From NCBI RefSeq assembly GCF_016862935.1, contig NZ_BONX01000002.1, forward strand, positions 1 through 64,000: DNA of 64,000 nucleotides, given 5' to 3'. The position numbers were made by a program, and so were the translations under genes. Under the pieces are notes generated by a model. The model saw nothing but the letters and a program-made list of their open reading frames with translations, searched no databases and was not told the DNA's origin. This document shows positions 26,129 to 33,825 of the stretch, one piece after another; the stretch's first letter is position 1; each line of letters begins with the position of its first letter. The stretch comes from Plantactinospora mayteni (GTDB taxonomy: Bacteria > Actinomycetota > Actinomycetes > Mycobacteriales > Micromonosporaceae).

Positions 26129-27290
26129 CCGCCCTCCCCCGCCCCTCCGCCACCCGGTCGAACGCGGCCAGCACGATCTTCTCCGGTACCGCGCTGAGCG
26201 GCCGGCCGTTCGCCTGGGTCACCGGTACGCCCGGCGCCGCCAGCAGCACCATCGGGATCTCCTCCGCGCCACAGGCGAGGTAGCCGCGCTTGTTGTCGCC
26301 GCGCAGCACCGTCCGCAACACCGTCCGGTCCACCGGCCCGAGCCGGGCGTCCGGCGACGGCAGCCGCAGCCGGGCCAGCAGGCGGTGATGGCGGTCCACC
26401 TCGCTCCGGTCCAGATAGCCGAGCATGGCGCTGGTCTCCGCCGCGACCAGCATTCCCCAGGCGATCGCCTCACCGTGGCTGACGTCCCCGTCGGTCACGA
26501 TCTCGAGCGCGTGCCCCACCGTGTGGCCGTACTCGAAGATCACCGCCTCGCCCCGCTCCCGTGGGTCCCGCAGCAGCATCGGCAGTTTCGCCTCGATGCC
26601 GAGGCGGCAGAGCGCGACGAACGAGTCGGCCGGCCGGTGCTCCAGCCCGGCCACCGCGCGGAGGAAGGTCGGCTCCTCGGGCGGGACCATCGCCAGGACG
26701 TTCTTCGCCATCTCGGCGACCCCGGTCAACAGGTCACGGCGCGGAATGGAGGTGAGCCAGGTCAGGTCGCACGCGATCAGCGACGGCGGCAGGTAGGTCC
26801 CGCCCAGGTTCTTTCCGGCGCTCAGGTTGACCGCCTGCTTCTGGGACAGCACCGAGTCGAAGGCGGCGACCGGGGTGGTGGGCAGGTGGACGAGCCGGAT
26901 GCCCCGGAAGAGCAGGGCGGCGGCCAGCCCGGCGACGTTTCCGGTCAGCCCGCCGCCCATCGCCACCATCGGCGAGCGGCGGTCGGCACCGCGCTCGACC
27001 GCGTATTCGAGAATCGCTTCGACGAGGGCGAGCCGTTTGTGCCGCTCCGCCGCGTCGAGCACGAAAAGGTGTACCGCCATCCGGCGGCCCAGCCCGGCCA
27101 GCACCGGTTCGGCGTGTGTCAGCACCTTCCGGTCGACGACGAAGACCGCCGACTCGGCGTTCTCGGCCAGCCGGGCGACCGCCTCGACGATCTCTTCGAC
27201 GCAGTCGACCCCGTAGAGATAGTCGGTGCCGCGCTCGCCGAACCTCACGTCCGCGACGTGCAAGGTCGTGCCTCCCCGCTGCTCATCCAT
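26121..27290 (-). CDS. 2-deoxy-scyllo-inosose synthase-like sugar phosphate cyclase
   Basis: Predicted 389 aa from ATG 27290, overlapping the GT2 stop by 8 bases. It belongs to the dehydroquinate-synthase superfamily, with MGGGLTGNVAGLAAALLFRG (111-130), VHLPTT and SVLSQKQAVNLSAGKNLGG. The GNVAG...LLFRG and KQAVN...GKNL patterns are those of DOI synthases (BtrC, NeoC) rather than AroB or 2-epi-5-epi-valiolone synthase. Metal ligands are present: Glu193 (AEMAKN), His256 (EYGHTVGH) and His272 (SHGEA). Predicted reaction: glucose 6-phosphate to 2-deoxy-scyllo-inosose, with NAD. The DOI-type aminotransferase two genes upstream supports this. Confidence 0.8.
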   Translation of the reverse strand: MDEQRGGTTLHVADVRFGERGTDYLYGVDCVEEIVEAVARLAENAESAVFVVDRKVLTHAEPVLAGLGRRMAVHLFVLDAAERHKRLALVEAILEYAVERGADRRSPMVAMGGGLTGNVAGLAAALLFRGIRLVHLPTTPVAAFDSVLSQKQAVNLSAGKNLGGTYLPPSLIACDLTWLTSIPRRDLLTGVAEMAKNVLAMVPPEEPTFLRAVAGLEHRPADSFVALCRLGIEAKLPMLLRDPRERGEAVIFEYGHTVGHALEIVTDGDVSHGEAIAWGMLVAAETSAMLGYLDRSEVDRHHRLLARLRLPSPDARLGPVDRTVLRTVLRGDNKRGYLACGAEEIPMVLLAAPGVPVTQANGRPLSAVPEKIVLAAFDRVAEGRGRADG

Positions 27291-28362
27291 CGCTGTCGTC
27301 GTCCGTGGATCGGAAGCCGCCGAACAGCAGGTCCGGCCGGCGCAGTTGGACGGCGGCCACGACCGCGCCGACGTCGAACGCGTACTCCAGTGCCGCGCAG
27401 GCGACCGCGTCCGCGACGCCGCGCGCCGAGTCCCCCGGCCGGCGGCGGCGCCAGGCCCGCAGCCCGAGCCCCACCCCGGCCACCAGCGGCACGAGCAGCG
27501 CACTGCGTCCCCGGGTACGCCCCAGCGTCGCCACCGCCACCCCGCCGGCCAGCCCGAGCACGGTCACCGGATTGCACCGCGCCGTACGCCGCTCCGGGTG
27601 GACCGTGGCGAGCCACTGCTCCGAGCGCCCGTAGCCGAACAACCGGCGCCAGACGGACCGCACGGAGTCGCTGCTCATCCGGTCGTGTGTCACCGTCGCG
27701 TCCGGGTCTGCGCGGATCGCGCGGCCCTGCCCGGTCAGCCGGAGCCCCAGGTCGACGTCCTCGCCCGACACCGTGGTGAGGGACTCCTCGACGAACCCGC
27801 CCACCGCGAGGAAGGCGTCGCGGCGCAGCAACAGGTTGCTGGTGGTGGCCCACGACAGCGACCGACCGGCCCGGGGCATCTCCAGGTCCCCGTTGAGCAG
27901 GTGCGAGCGGCGCATGATCCGGAACACCGCCGTCGGGCTCTCCTCGACCAGGGTCGGGCCGGCGATCCCGGCCACCTCGGCCGGGGCCCGCCGGATGCCG
28001 GTCACGTACCTGCGCAACAGGTCCGGCGAGACCCGGCAGTCCGAGTCGGTGAAGAGCAGCAGGTCGTGCCGCGCGTGGTACACCCCGAGGTTCCGCTTCG
28101 CCCCGACGTGTCGGGGCCCGCGCAGGTACCGGGCACCGTGCCGGGCGCAGGTGGCCCGGTGCGCCCGGGCGTCGTCCGGCGTGGAGTCGTCCACCAGTAC
28201 GACGTCGACGGGTTCCGGACACCGGGCGGCGGCGACGGCGAGACTGCCGAGCAGCCGGGCCGTCTCGTCGACCCGGCCCAGCACCGGTACGACCGCCGTG
28301 ACCCCCGGGGTGACCGTCCCGGTGTCCGCCTCCGGTGGCCGGTCCACCTCCTCAGTCGTCAT
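27283..28362 (-). CDS. GT2 family glycosyltransferase with C-terminal membrane segments
   Basis: Predicted 359 aa. ATG at 28362 overlaps the aminotransferase stop (ATGA). GT-A fold: VTAVVPVLGR at residue 20, VLVDDSTPDD, RNLGVYHA, the DxD motif in LLLFTDSDCRVSPD and the late acceptor-side GEDVDLGLRL. After about residue 260 there are two hydrophobic stretches (VLGLAGGVAVATLG, SALLVPLVAGVGLGL), so it may be membrane-bound, like mycofactocin-type GT2 enzymes. It probably glycosylates the aminocyclitol or a carrier. The donor sugar is unknown. Confidence 0.85.
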   Translation of the reverse strand: MTTEEVDRPPEADTGTVTPGVTAVVPVLGRVDETARLLGSLAVAAARCPEPVDVVLVDDSTPDDARAHRATCARHGARYLRGPRHVGAKRNLGVYHARHDLLLFTDSDCRVSPDLLRRYVTGIRRAPAEVAGIAGPTLVEESPTAVFRIMRRSHLLNGDLEMPRAGRSLSWATTSNLLLRRDAFLAVGGFVEESLTTVSGEDVDLGLRLTGQGRAIRADPDATVTHDRMSSDSVRSVWRRLFGYGRSEQWLATVHPERRTARCNPVTVLGLAGGVAVATLGRTRGRSALLVPLVAGVGLGLRAWRRRRPGDSARGVADAVACAALEYAFDVGAVVAAVQLRRPDLLFGGFRSTDDDSDG

Positions 28363-29633
28363 GTCCGGCCGACCTTCCGGAGATGTCCGGCGACCTTGGC
28401 GATCCCCCGGGCCAGGTCGAGCATGTCGCTCTCGGGTCCCAGGAACGCGCTGTGATGCAGCAGCACCGCGTGCCGGGCGAGCCGGTCCGCACCGGGGAAG
28501 ACCCGGCCCCGATGCCGGGCGACGAACCGCTCGGAGAGCGGCGCCAGCGCCGGCTTGGTCCACGGACGCAGCAGCGGGCTGCGCTGTAGTGGCGCCCGGG
28601 GTGGATAGGCGCGCATCCCGACCTCGGCGGTGAGGGCCGCCGCCACCCAGGAGTTGTCCCGGTGCGGAGGCAGCGGGTCGAAGACCACCGGCACCTCGTA
28701 GAGCGAGACCCGGTCCTGTTCCGGCCGCCGGGTGAGCAACCGGACCCCCGGTACGTCGACGAGCAACTCGCGGAGCCGCTCGTAGTTCCGCTCCCGTACG
28801 GCGTTCTGCGCGTCGAGCTGTGGCAACTGGGCGCAGAGCAGGGCGGCGCCGAACTCGCTGAGGCAGAAGTTGGCGCCCAGCACCGTGGCGCTCTCCCGCA
28901 GGTCCAGCTCGCCGGGGCGGGCGTCGTCGCGCCAGCTCCGCGAGTCGGCGCGCAACTCCTCCAGCCGGGTCAGCAGGGCGTCGTCGTCGGTGACGACCGC
29001 ACCGCCCTCGCCGCAGGTGAGCACCTTGGAGTGCTGCATGCTGAAGCAGCCGAGCCGGCCGAGCGAGCCGGCCGGGCGGCCGAGCCAGCGCGCCCCGTGC
29101 GCCTGTGCCGCGTCCTCGACCACCTGGATCCCCCGGACGGAGGCGAACTCCTCGATCGCCGGGATGTCGGCCATCCCACACGCCCAGTGCACCGCGACGA
29201 CCGCCCGTACGTCGTCGTCCGCGCGCAGCGCCGAGACGTCCAGGCAGCCGGTCTCCGGGTCGACGTCGGCCAGTACCGGCAACAGGCCGGCCCGCAGGAC
29301 GGCGGTGGCGCAGGCCGTCCAGGTGAGCGCCGGCACCAGTACCGGGTCGCCGTACGCCAGGCCCAGCGACTCCAGGGCGATCACCAGCGCGCTGGAACCG
29401 TGGTCCGTGGGTACGCAGTGCCGGGTGCCGACGTACCGGGCGAACATCCGGGCGAACCTGCGCTCGAAGAGGTCACCACGGCGGGGACTGGTGATCGCCC
29501 AGCGCCCGCCGTGCAGCACCTCGGCGAGGTGGCTCTCGGCGGCCGGCCCGGGTACCGGCCAGCCGGGCCACTCCCGCTCGGGTGCGCGTACGGCGGACCC
29601 GCCGTCGATGGCCAGTACCGCCCCGGTCTCCAC
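28359..29633 (-). CDS. DegT/DnrJ/EryC1 aminotransferase, DOI/scyllo-inosose type
   Basis: Predicted 424 aa, the usual length of StsC/BtrS-type enzymes. GTG 29633 is chosen since AIDGGSAVRAPEREWPGWPV at the N terminus matches the family start; no clear ribosome site. PLP Lys203 lies in FSMQHSKVLTCGEGG, and VPALTWTACA, DVDPETGCLD and VVEDAAQAHGARW are all family hallmarks. Such enzymes use L-glutamine to aminate scyllo-inosose or 2-deoxy-scyllo-inosose. With the adjacent cyclase, the expected product is 2-deoxy-scyllo-inosamine. It lies 11 bases after the GT2 gene upstream. Confidence 0.85.
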   Translation of the reverse strand: METGAVLAIDGGSAVRAPEREWPGWPVPGPAAESHLAEVLHGGRWAITSPRRGDLFERRFARMFARYVGTRHCVPTDHGSSALVIALESLGLAYGDPVLVPALTWTACATAVLRAGLLPVLADVDPETGCLDVSALRADDDVRAVVAVHWACGMADIPAIEEFASVRGIQVVEDAAQAHGARWLGRPAGSLGRLGCFSMQHSKVLTCGEGGAVVTDDDALLTRLEELRADSRSWRDDARPGELDLRESATVLGANFCLSEFGAALLCAQLPQLDAQNAVRERNYERLRELLVDVPGVRLLTRRPEQDRVSLYEVPVVFDPLPPHRDNSWVAAALTAEVGMRAYPPRAPLQRSPLLRPWTKPALAPLSERFVARHRGRVFPGADRLARHAVLLHHSAFLGPESDMLDLARGIAKVAGHLRKVGRT

Positions 29634-29644
29634 CCGCAGGCCGG

Positions 29645-30859
29645 TCAAAGCCCGAACCCGAGGGCGCGGGTCTCGCGGCCGATCCGCCGGGCCTCGGCCA
29701 CGAGGTCGAGGTTCCACCGGTCCCAGAGTCCGGTCAGCCGGGACGTCATCAGTACGACGTCCACCGACTGGTCCGGCAGCGGTGTCCGTACCCCGATCGC
29801 GTGGTGGCCGACCCGGTCGCCTCCGGCGAGTGCCTGCCGCAGCAGCTCCGCGTCGAAGTCCACAAGTATCGCCGAGGAGAGCTCCGCGGGTACGCTGCCG
29901 CCGGAGCCGAAGACCGCCACCCGCTCGCCGGGGCGCAGCCCCGCCGCCGCCTCGCGCAGTTCCGCCGTGACGTCGATGTCCCGGGCCCGCGCCGTCCAGT
30001 CCAGCAGCGCCTGGTAGTCGTCCTCCCAGGGCCAGTAGAGGTCCTTGGTGATCAGGGACCAGCCGATCTCGGCGACCGGTTCCGGGTGCTTGCCGAGCAG
30101 GACGCCGATGTTGTGGTGGTTGCCCTGCCGGTTGCCCTCCCAGTCCCGGTCGTGCGGCGCCTCGATGACCCAGGCGGAGCGGCTGACCACGAACTCCACG
30201 CCCCGGCGGTGCAGGCGCAGGCCGATCTCCATGTCCTCGACGCCCCAGCGCTGGAAGTCCTCGTCGAAGCCGCCGACGGCCCAGTAGTCGTCGGTGCGGA
30301 TGGAGCAGTTGGTGGCCCAGAGCAGGATCCACGGCACCACGAGGCGTCCGGGATCGAAACCGCAGCGGAGGAAGGCGCCGTGCCGGATGTCGAAGATGGA
30401 CGGATCGTTCGCGTACGCCGTCAGGACCCGTTCGGGCAGCAGCCGCCCGACCATGTCCGCCAGCCCGGGCGTCGGGTCCTCCGGCCGGTACGCGTACGCG
30501 TAGCCGATCACGGCACGGGGCGTGGAGTTGTCGGCGTGCGCGGCGAGGTGCTCGCGGAGGTAGTCGGGCCCGACCAGCGCGCCGGTGTCCAGGAACACCA
30601 GGATCGGTGCGCTGGCCAGCCGGGCACCGGCGTTGCGGGCGGCGGCGACCCGGAAGCCGCGGTCCTCCTGGAAGTGGTATCGCAGTCGCAGCCGGTCGGA
30701 GAAGAACTTGACCACGGCGGCGGTGGCGTCCGAGGAGCCGTCGTCGGCGACGACGACCTCGAACTCCTCCGTCGGCAGGCTCTGTCGGGCGAGACCCCGC
30801 AGGGCCTCGGCAAGCAGCTCGCAGCGGTTGTAGGTGGGGAGGATGACGGAGACTTTCAC
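29645..30859 (-). CDS. GT2 glycosyltransferase fused to a Rossmann-like C-terminal domain
   Basis: Predicted 404 aa. GTG 30859 gives the standard GT-A start VKVSVILPTYNR. Other markers: VVVADDGSSDAT, FRVAAARNAGA, LVFLDTGALVGPDYL (DTG in place of the usual DxD) and GGFDEDFQRWGVEDMEIGLRL, the galactosyltransferase-type second motif. Residues of about 285-404 form a small Rossmann-like domain (GERVAVFGSGGSVPAE, ILVDFDAELLRQAL, VDVVLMTSRL) resembling a methyltransferase core without an obvious catalytic site. First gene of the leftward operon, so its promoter lies in 30860-31060. Confidence 0.8.
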   Translation of the reverse strand: MKVSVILPTYNRCELLAEALRGLARQSLPTEEFEVVVADDGSSDATAAVVKFFSDRLRLRYHFQEDRGFRVAAARNAGARLASAPILVFLDTGALVGPDYLREHLAAHADNSTPRAVIGYAYAYRPEDPTPGLADMVGRLLPERVLTAYANDPSIFDIRHGAFLRCGFDPGRLVVPWILLWATNCSIRTDDYWAVGGFDEDFQRWGVEDMEIGLRLHRRGVEFVVSRSAWVIEAPHDRDWEGNRQGNHHNIGVLLGKHPEPVAEIGWSLITKDLYWPWEDDYQALLDWTARARDIDVTAELREAAAGLRPGERVAVFGSGGSVPAELSSAILVDFDAELLRQALAGGDRVGHHAIGVRTPLPDQSVDVVLMTSRLTGLWDRWNLDLVAEARRIGRETRALGFGL

Positions 30860-31063
30860 GTCGCGGTGCGGCTCGGCAGAGATCGTTGCACCCCCGTTCA
30901 GGTAGCGGCGGATCGGCCGGACGAGACCGGATGTCACGGACGCCCGGGATCGCCCGCACGGTGGCAGCGCCGACCGGGCCCACCGGGCACGGGATGACGC
31001 ACAGCATTGCCGACCATGGAACCCCCCGTTCGCCGAACGCCTTCCGGAGGCGGCCCCGCAGGC

Positions 31064-31155
31064 TGAACCTTTTTCAACCTGAACCGCGCGGCGCTCACGC
31101 ACCGCCTCCGACCTTGCGGTCCGTCGGACCGCCAGGGGAGGTTGAAAAAGGTTCA
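31064..31155. repeat. Palindromic element copy B
   Basis: The most perfect copy. Arms GAACCTTTTTCAACCT (31065-31080) and AGGTTGAAAAAGGTTC (31139-31154) are exact inverted repeats of 16 bp, flanked by T and A to give TGAACC/GGTTCA ends. The inner stem is GCGGTCC-GTC-GGACCGC (about 31116-31132). It is nearly identical to copy A over the region between the arms. It stands alone between divergent genes, about 200 bp from the aminocyclitol operon start and 345 bp from the GH16 start. Confidence 0.9.
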
Positions 31156-31419
31156 CTGGTCAGGGGCCGAGTCTCGTCCTGGACGACGTTCACCGACCGC
31201 TCGGCGTAGCGTGACCGGCCGGCATCTGGACCATATCCAGAGCGGTACGATCGAATCAAGAGTGTCGATGCCTTAACCGATCCGCTGTGACCCCGATCTC
31301 CTCGCACGGCACAGCAGCCGCCGCACCGCTCGCCACAGGGCCTGCGGCGGCGCCGGCGCACGACGAGTTCATCGAGCCGGGGTTCATTGACAGCTCTCGC
31401 TGATTGATTCAGAGTATTC

Positions 31420-31435
31420 GAGAGAGCGCTCTCTC
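31420..31435. promoter_or_regulatory. LacI-family (CebR-like) operator upstream of GH16
   Basis: A perfect 16-bp palindrome GAGAGAGCGCTCTCTC, 65 bases upstream of the GH16 start codon. The central GAGCGCTC matches the pattern of cellulose/cello-oligosaccharide repressors in actinomycetes (CebR/CelR type, TGGGAGCGCTCCCA). It suggests oligosaccharide-induced expression of the glucanase. It differs from the GAAAGCGCT half-sites at 8252 and 33840, so a different regulator may bind. Confidence 0.75.
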
Positions 31436-31499
31436 ATCGATTCGTCACCCGCCCGCAACCGTCCCGAACCCGGCGCGGGCCTCACCTCAGGGAGCACTG

Positions 31500-33674
31500 A
31501 TGGACAGCGCTCTGTCCCCACCTCGCCGCCGACCATCCCGGTGGCGCCTCCTCGCCTCGGTCGTCGCCATTCCGGCCCTGCTCACCGGCTATCTCGCCGT
31601 CTCCGGCAGCTCCGCCGGGGCGGCCGAGACCCTACTCTCGCAGGGCCGGCCGGCCACCGCCTCCTCGGTCGAGTCCGCCGCCTACCCGGCCTCGGCCGCC
31701 GTCGACGGCAACGCCGGCACCCGCTGGTCCAGCGGCTTCGCCGACCCGCAGTGGTTGCAGGTCGACCTCGGCACCGTCACCCCGGTCAGCCGGGTCGTGC
31801 TGAACTGGGAGGGCGCCTACGCCCGCGCCTTCACGATCGAGACCTCCACCAACGGCTCGACCTGGACCACCGTGCACAGCACCACCACCGGCACGGGCGG
31901 CACCCAGGAGATCGGCGTCACCGGCACCGGGCGGTACGTCCGGCTGAACGCGACCCAGCGGGGCACCGCGTACGGGGTGTCGCTCTGGGAGTTCCAGGTG
32001 TACGGCGAGACGGGTGCCAGCGGCTGCGGCACCGGCAACGCCGCACAGGGCCGGCCGGCCACCGCCTCCTCCACCGAGTCCGCCGCCGCCTACCCGGCCT
32101 CGGCCGCGGTGGACGGCAACACCGGTACCCGATGGGCCAGCCTCGCCGCCGACCCGCAGTGGCTCCGGGTCGACCTCGGCAGCACCCAGTCGATCTGCGG
32201 GGTGACCCTGGTCTGGGAGGCCGCCTACGCCTCCGCCTTCCAGATCCAGACCTCCACCGACGGCTCGACCTGGACCACCGTGCACACCAGCAGCACCGGT
32301 ACGGGCGGGACCCAGGACCTGACCGTCACCGGCACCGGCCGGTACGTCCGGATGTACGGCACCGCCCGGGCGACCGCGTGGGGTTACTCGCTGTGGGAGT
32401 TCGCGGTGCGGACCGGGAGCGGGCCGACGACTCCGCCGACCACCACTCCCCCGCCGACGACTCCGCCACCGACCACCCCGCCGCCGGGCGGCAGTGTGCT
32501 GCTGTCCTACCAGAAGCCGGCGGTCGCCTCCAGCAACCAGAACGACGGCACCTGCTTCGAGTGCGTACCCGCGCGGGCCTTCGACAACGACCCGGCCAGC
32601 CGGTGGGCGACCAGCGCCACCACCGGATGGGTCGACCCGGGCTGGATCTACGTCGACCTCGGCGCCACCGCCACCATCAGCCAGGTGGTGTTGCAGTGGG
32701 ACCCGGCCTACGCCACCTCCTACCAGATCCAGGTCTCGCCGAACGCCAGCACCTGGACCCCGATCTACTCCACCACCGGTGGTCGGGGCTTCAAGGAGAC
32801 GCTGAACGTCACCGGCACCGGCCGGTACGTCCGGATGTACGGCACCGCCCGGGTCGGCCCGTACGGCTACTCGCTCTACGAGTTCAAGGTCTACGGCACC
32901 GGTGGCAACCCGACGGCCCCACCGGCGATGCCGCCCGACCCGACGTTCCCGGCGAACAACCTCGTCTGGAGCGACGAGTTCAACGGTGCCGCCGGCAGCA
33001 AGCCCGACCCGGCCAAGTGGACGATCGACCCCGGCACCGGGCAGAACAACGAGATCCAGTACTACACGAACAACGACAACGCCGCGATGAACGGCACCGG
33101 CGCCCTGGTGATCGAGGCACGCCGGGAGACCGCCGGTGGACGCGACTACACCTCGCACCGGATGAACACCGGCAACAAGTTCCACGTCCAGTACGGCCGG
33201 ATCGAGGCCCGGATCCAGGTGCCGAAGGGCAACGGGCTGTGGCCGGCGTTCTGGATGATGGGCGCCGACTTCCTCACCGGGCGGCCGTGGCCGTACAACG
33301 GGGAGATCGACATCATGGAGGTGCTCGGCCGGAACACCCTGGAGGGATACTCGACGCTGCACGCACCGCAGTACAACGGCGGTGGCGGCTACGGGCAGAA
33401 ATACCCGGCGCCGGGCGGGGTCGACTTCGCCGGTGGCTTCCACGTCTGGGCCGCGGAGTGGGACAGCCGGGGCATCACGTTCAAGGTGGACGGCCAGACG
33501 GTCTTCTACGCCAGCAAGGAGACGGTGGAGTCGACCCGTGGCCCGTGGGTCTTCGACCACCCCTTCTATCTGATCCTCAACCTCGCCGTCGGCGGTGACT
33601 TCCCCGGACCGGTCGACCCGAGTACGCCGTTCCCGTCCCGGATGCTCGTCGACTACGTACGCGTCTACCGCTGA
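31500..33674 (+). CDS. Secreted GH16 glucanase with three discoidin (F5/8 type C) domains
   Basis: Predicted 724 aa. ATG 31500 has an AGGGAGC site. Signal peptide LLASVVAIPALLTGYLAV, ending near SAGAA. Two F5/8 type C/CBM32-like modules (about 43-170 and 175-300; QGRPATASS, DPQWLQVDLG, GRYVRLNA), a Thr-Pro linker (TTPPTTTPPPTTPPP), a third, more divergent module (about 335-465), then a GH16 domain from about 480. The catalytic motif is E602-I-D604-I-M-E607. Family function: endo-hydrolysis of beta-1,3- or beta-1,3/1,4-glucan. Modules one and two share long DNA identity, a likely recent duplication. Controlled by the palindrome at 31420. Confidence 0.92.
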   Translation: MDSALSPPRRRPSRWRLLASVVAIPALLTGYLAVSGSSAGAAETLLSQGRPATASSVESAAYPASAAVDGNAGTRWSSGFADPQWLQVDLGTVTPVSRVVLNWEGAYARAFTIETSTNGSTWTTVHSTTTGTGGTQEIGVTGTGRYVRLNATQRGTAYGVSLWEFQVYGETGASGCGTGNAAQGRPATASSTESAAAYPASAAVDGNTGTRWASLAADPQWLRVDLGSTQSICGVTLVWEAAYASAFQIQTSTDGSTWTTVHTSSTGTGGTQDLTVTGTGRYVRMYGTARATAWGYSLWEFAVRTGSGPTTPPTTTPPPTTPPPTTPPPGGSVLLSYQKPAVASSNQNDGTCFECVPARAFDNDPASRWATSATTGWVDPGWIYVDLGATATISQVVLQWDPAYATSYQIQVSPNASTWTPIYSTTGGRGFKETLNVTGTGRYVRMYGTARVGPYGYSLYEFKVYGTGGNPTAPPAMPPDPTFPANNLVWSDEFNGAAGSKPDPAKWTIDPGTGQNNEIQYYTNNDNAAMNGTGALVIEARRETAGGRDYTSHRMNTGNKFHVQYGRIEARIQVPKGNGLWPAFWMMGADFLTGRPWPYNGEIDIMEVLGRNTLEGYSTLHAPQYNGGGGYGQKYPAPGGVDFAGGFHVWAAEWDSRGITFKVDGQTVFYASKETVESTRGPWVFDHPFYLILNLAVGGDFPGPVDPSTPFPSRMLVDYVRVYR

Positions 33675-33682
33675 ACATCGGA

Positions 33683-33705
33683 TGGCCGGTACGGCGGACC
33701 GGCCA
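33683..33705 (+). terminator. Hairpin after GH16
   Basis: An 8-bp perfect stem TGGCCGGT/ACCGGCCA with a 7-base loop, starting 9 bases after the GH16 stop. Position fits an intrinsic terminator; no T run. Confidence 0.5.
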
Positions 33706-33825
33706 CTCCGCAAACCCGCGGCCCGACAACGGTCCCGAGGGCCGAAATGTCGGATGACCGCTACCGGTATCGAGCCCCTTGCCACGGTTTCACCCGCGCG
33801 CCACCCTGTTAGGCATGGGAGCGGT

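Larger units (their letters stand above)
30860..31499. promoter_or_regulatory. Divergent region between aminocyclitol operon and GH16
   Basis: 640 bases without a credible gene. It contains palindromic element copy B (31064-31155), an AT-rich stretch (about 31230-31275 and 31385-31420) likely to hold the GH16 promoter, and the LacI-type palindrome at 31420-31435. The leftward operon promoter should lie between 30860 and copy B. Confidence 0.5.

Noticed and set aside
26121-27290. Ordinary 3-dehydroquinate synthase (AroB)
   Set aside because: The GNVAGLAAALLFRG and KQAVN...GKNL motifs and the neighbouring DOI-type aminotransferase point to a DOI synthase. No other shikimate gene is nearby.
27283-29181. 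A single fused glycosyltransferase extended upstream to 29181
   Set aside because: The added N-terminal part is the antisense-like reading of the aminotransferase gene. ATG 28362 with an ATGA overlap is the better start.
31156-31499. A small gene downstream of element copy B on the plus strand
   Set aside because: The frame opens inside the element, has no ribosome site and no recognisable protein features. The DNA is better explained as promoter region.
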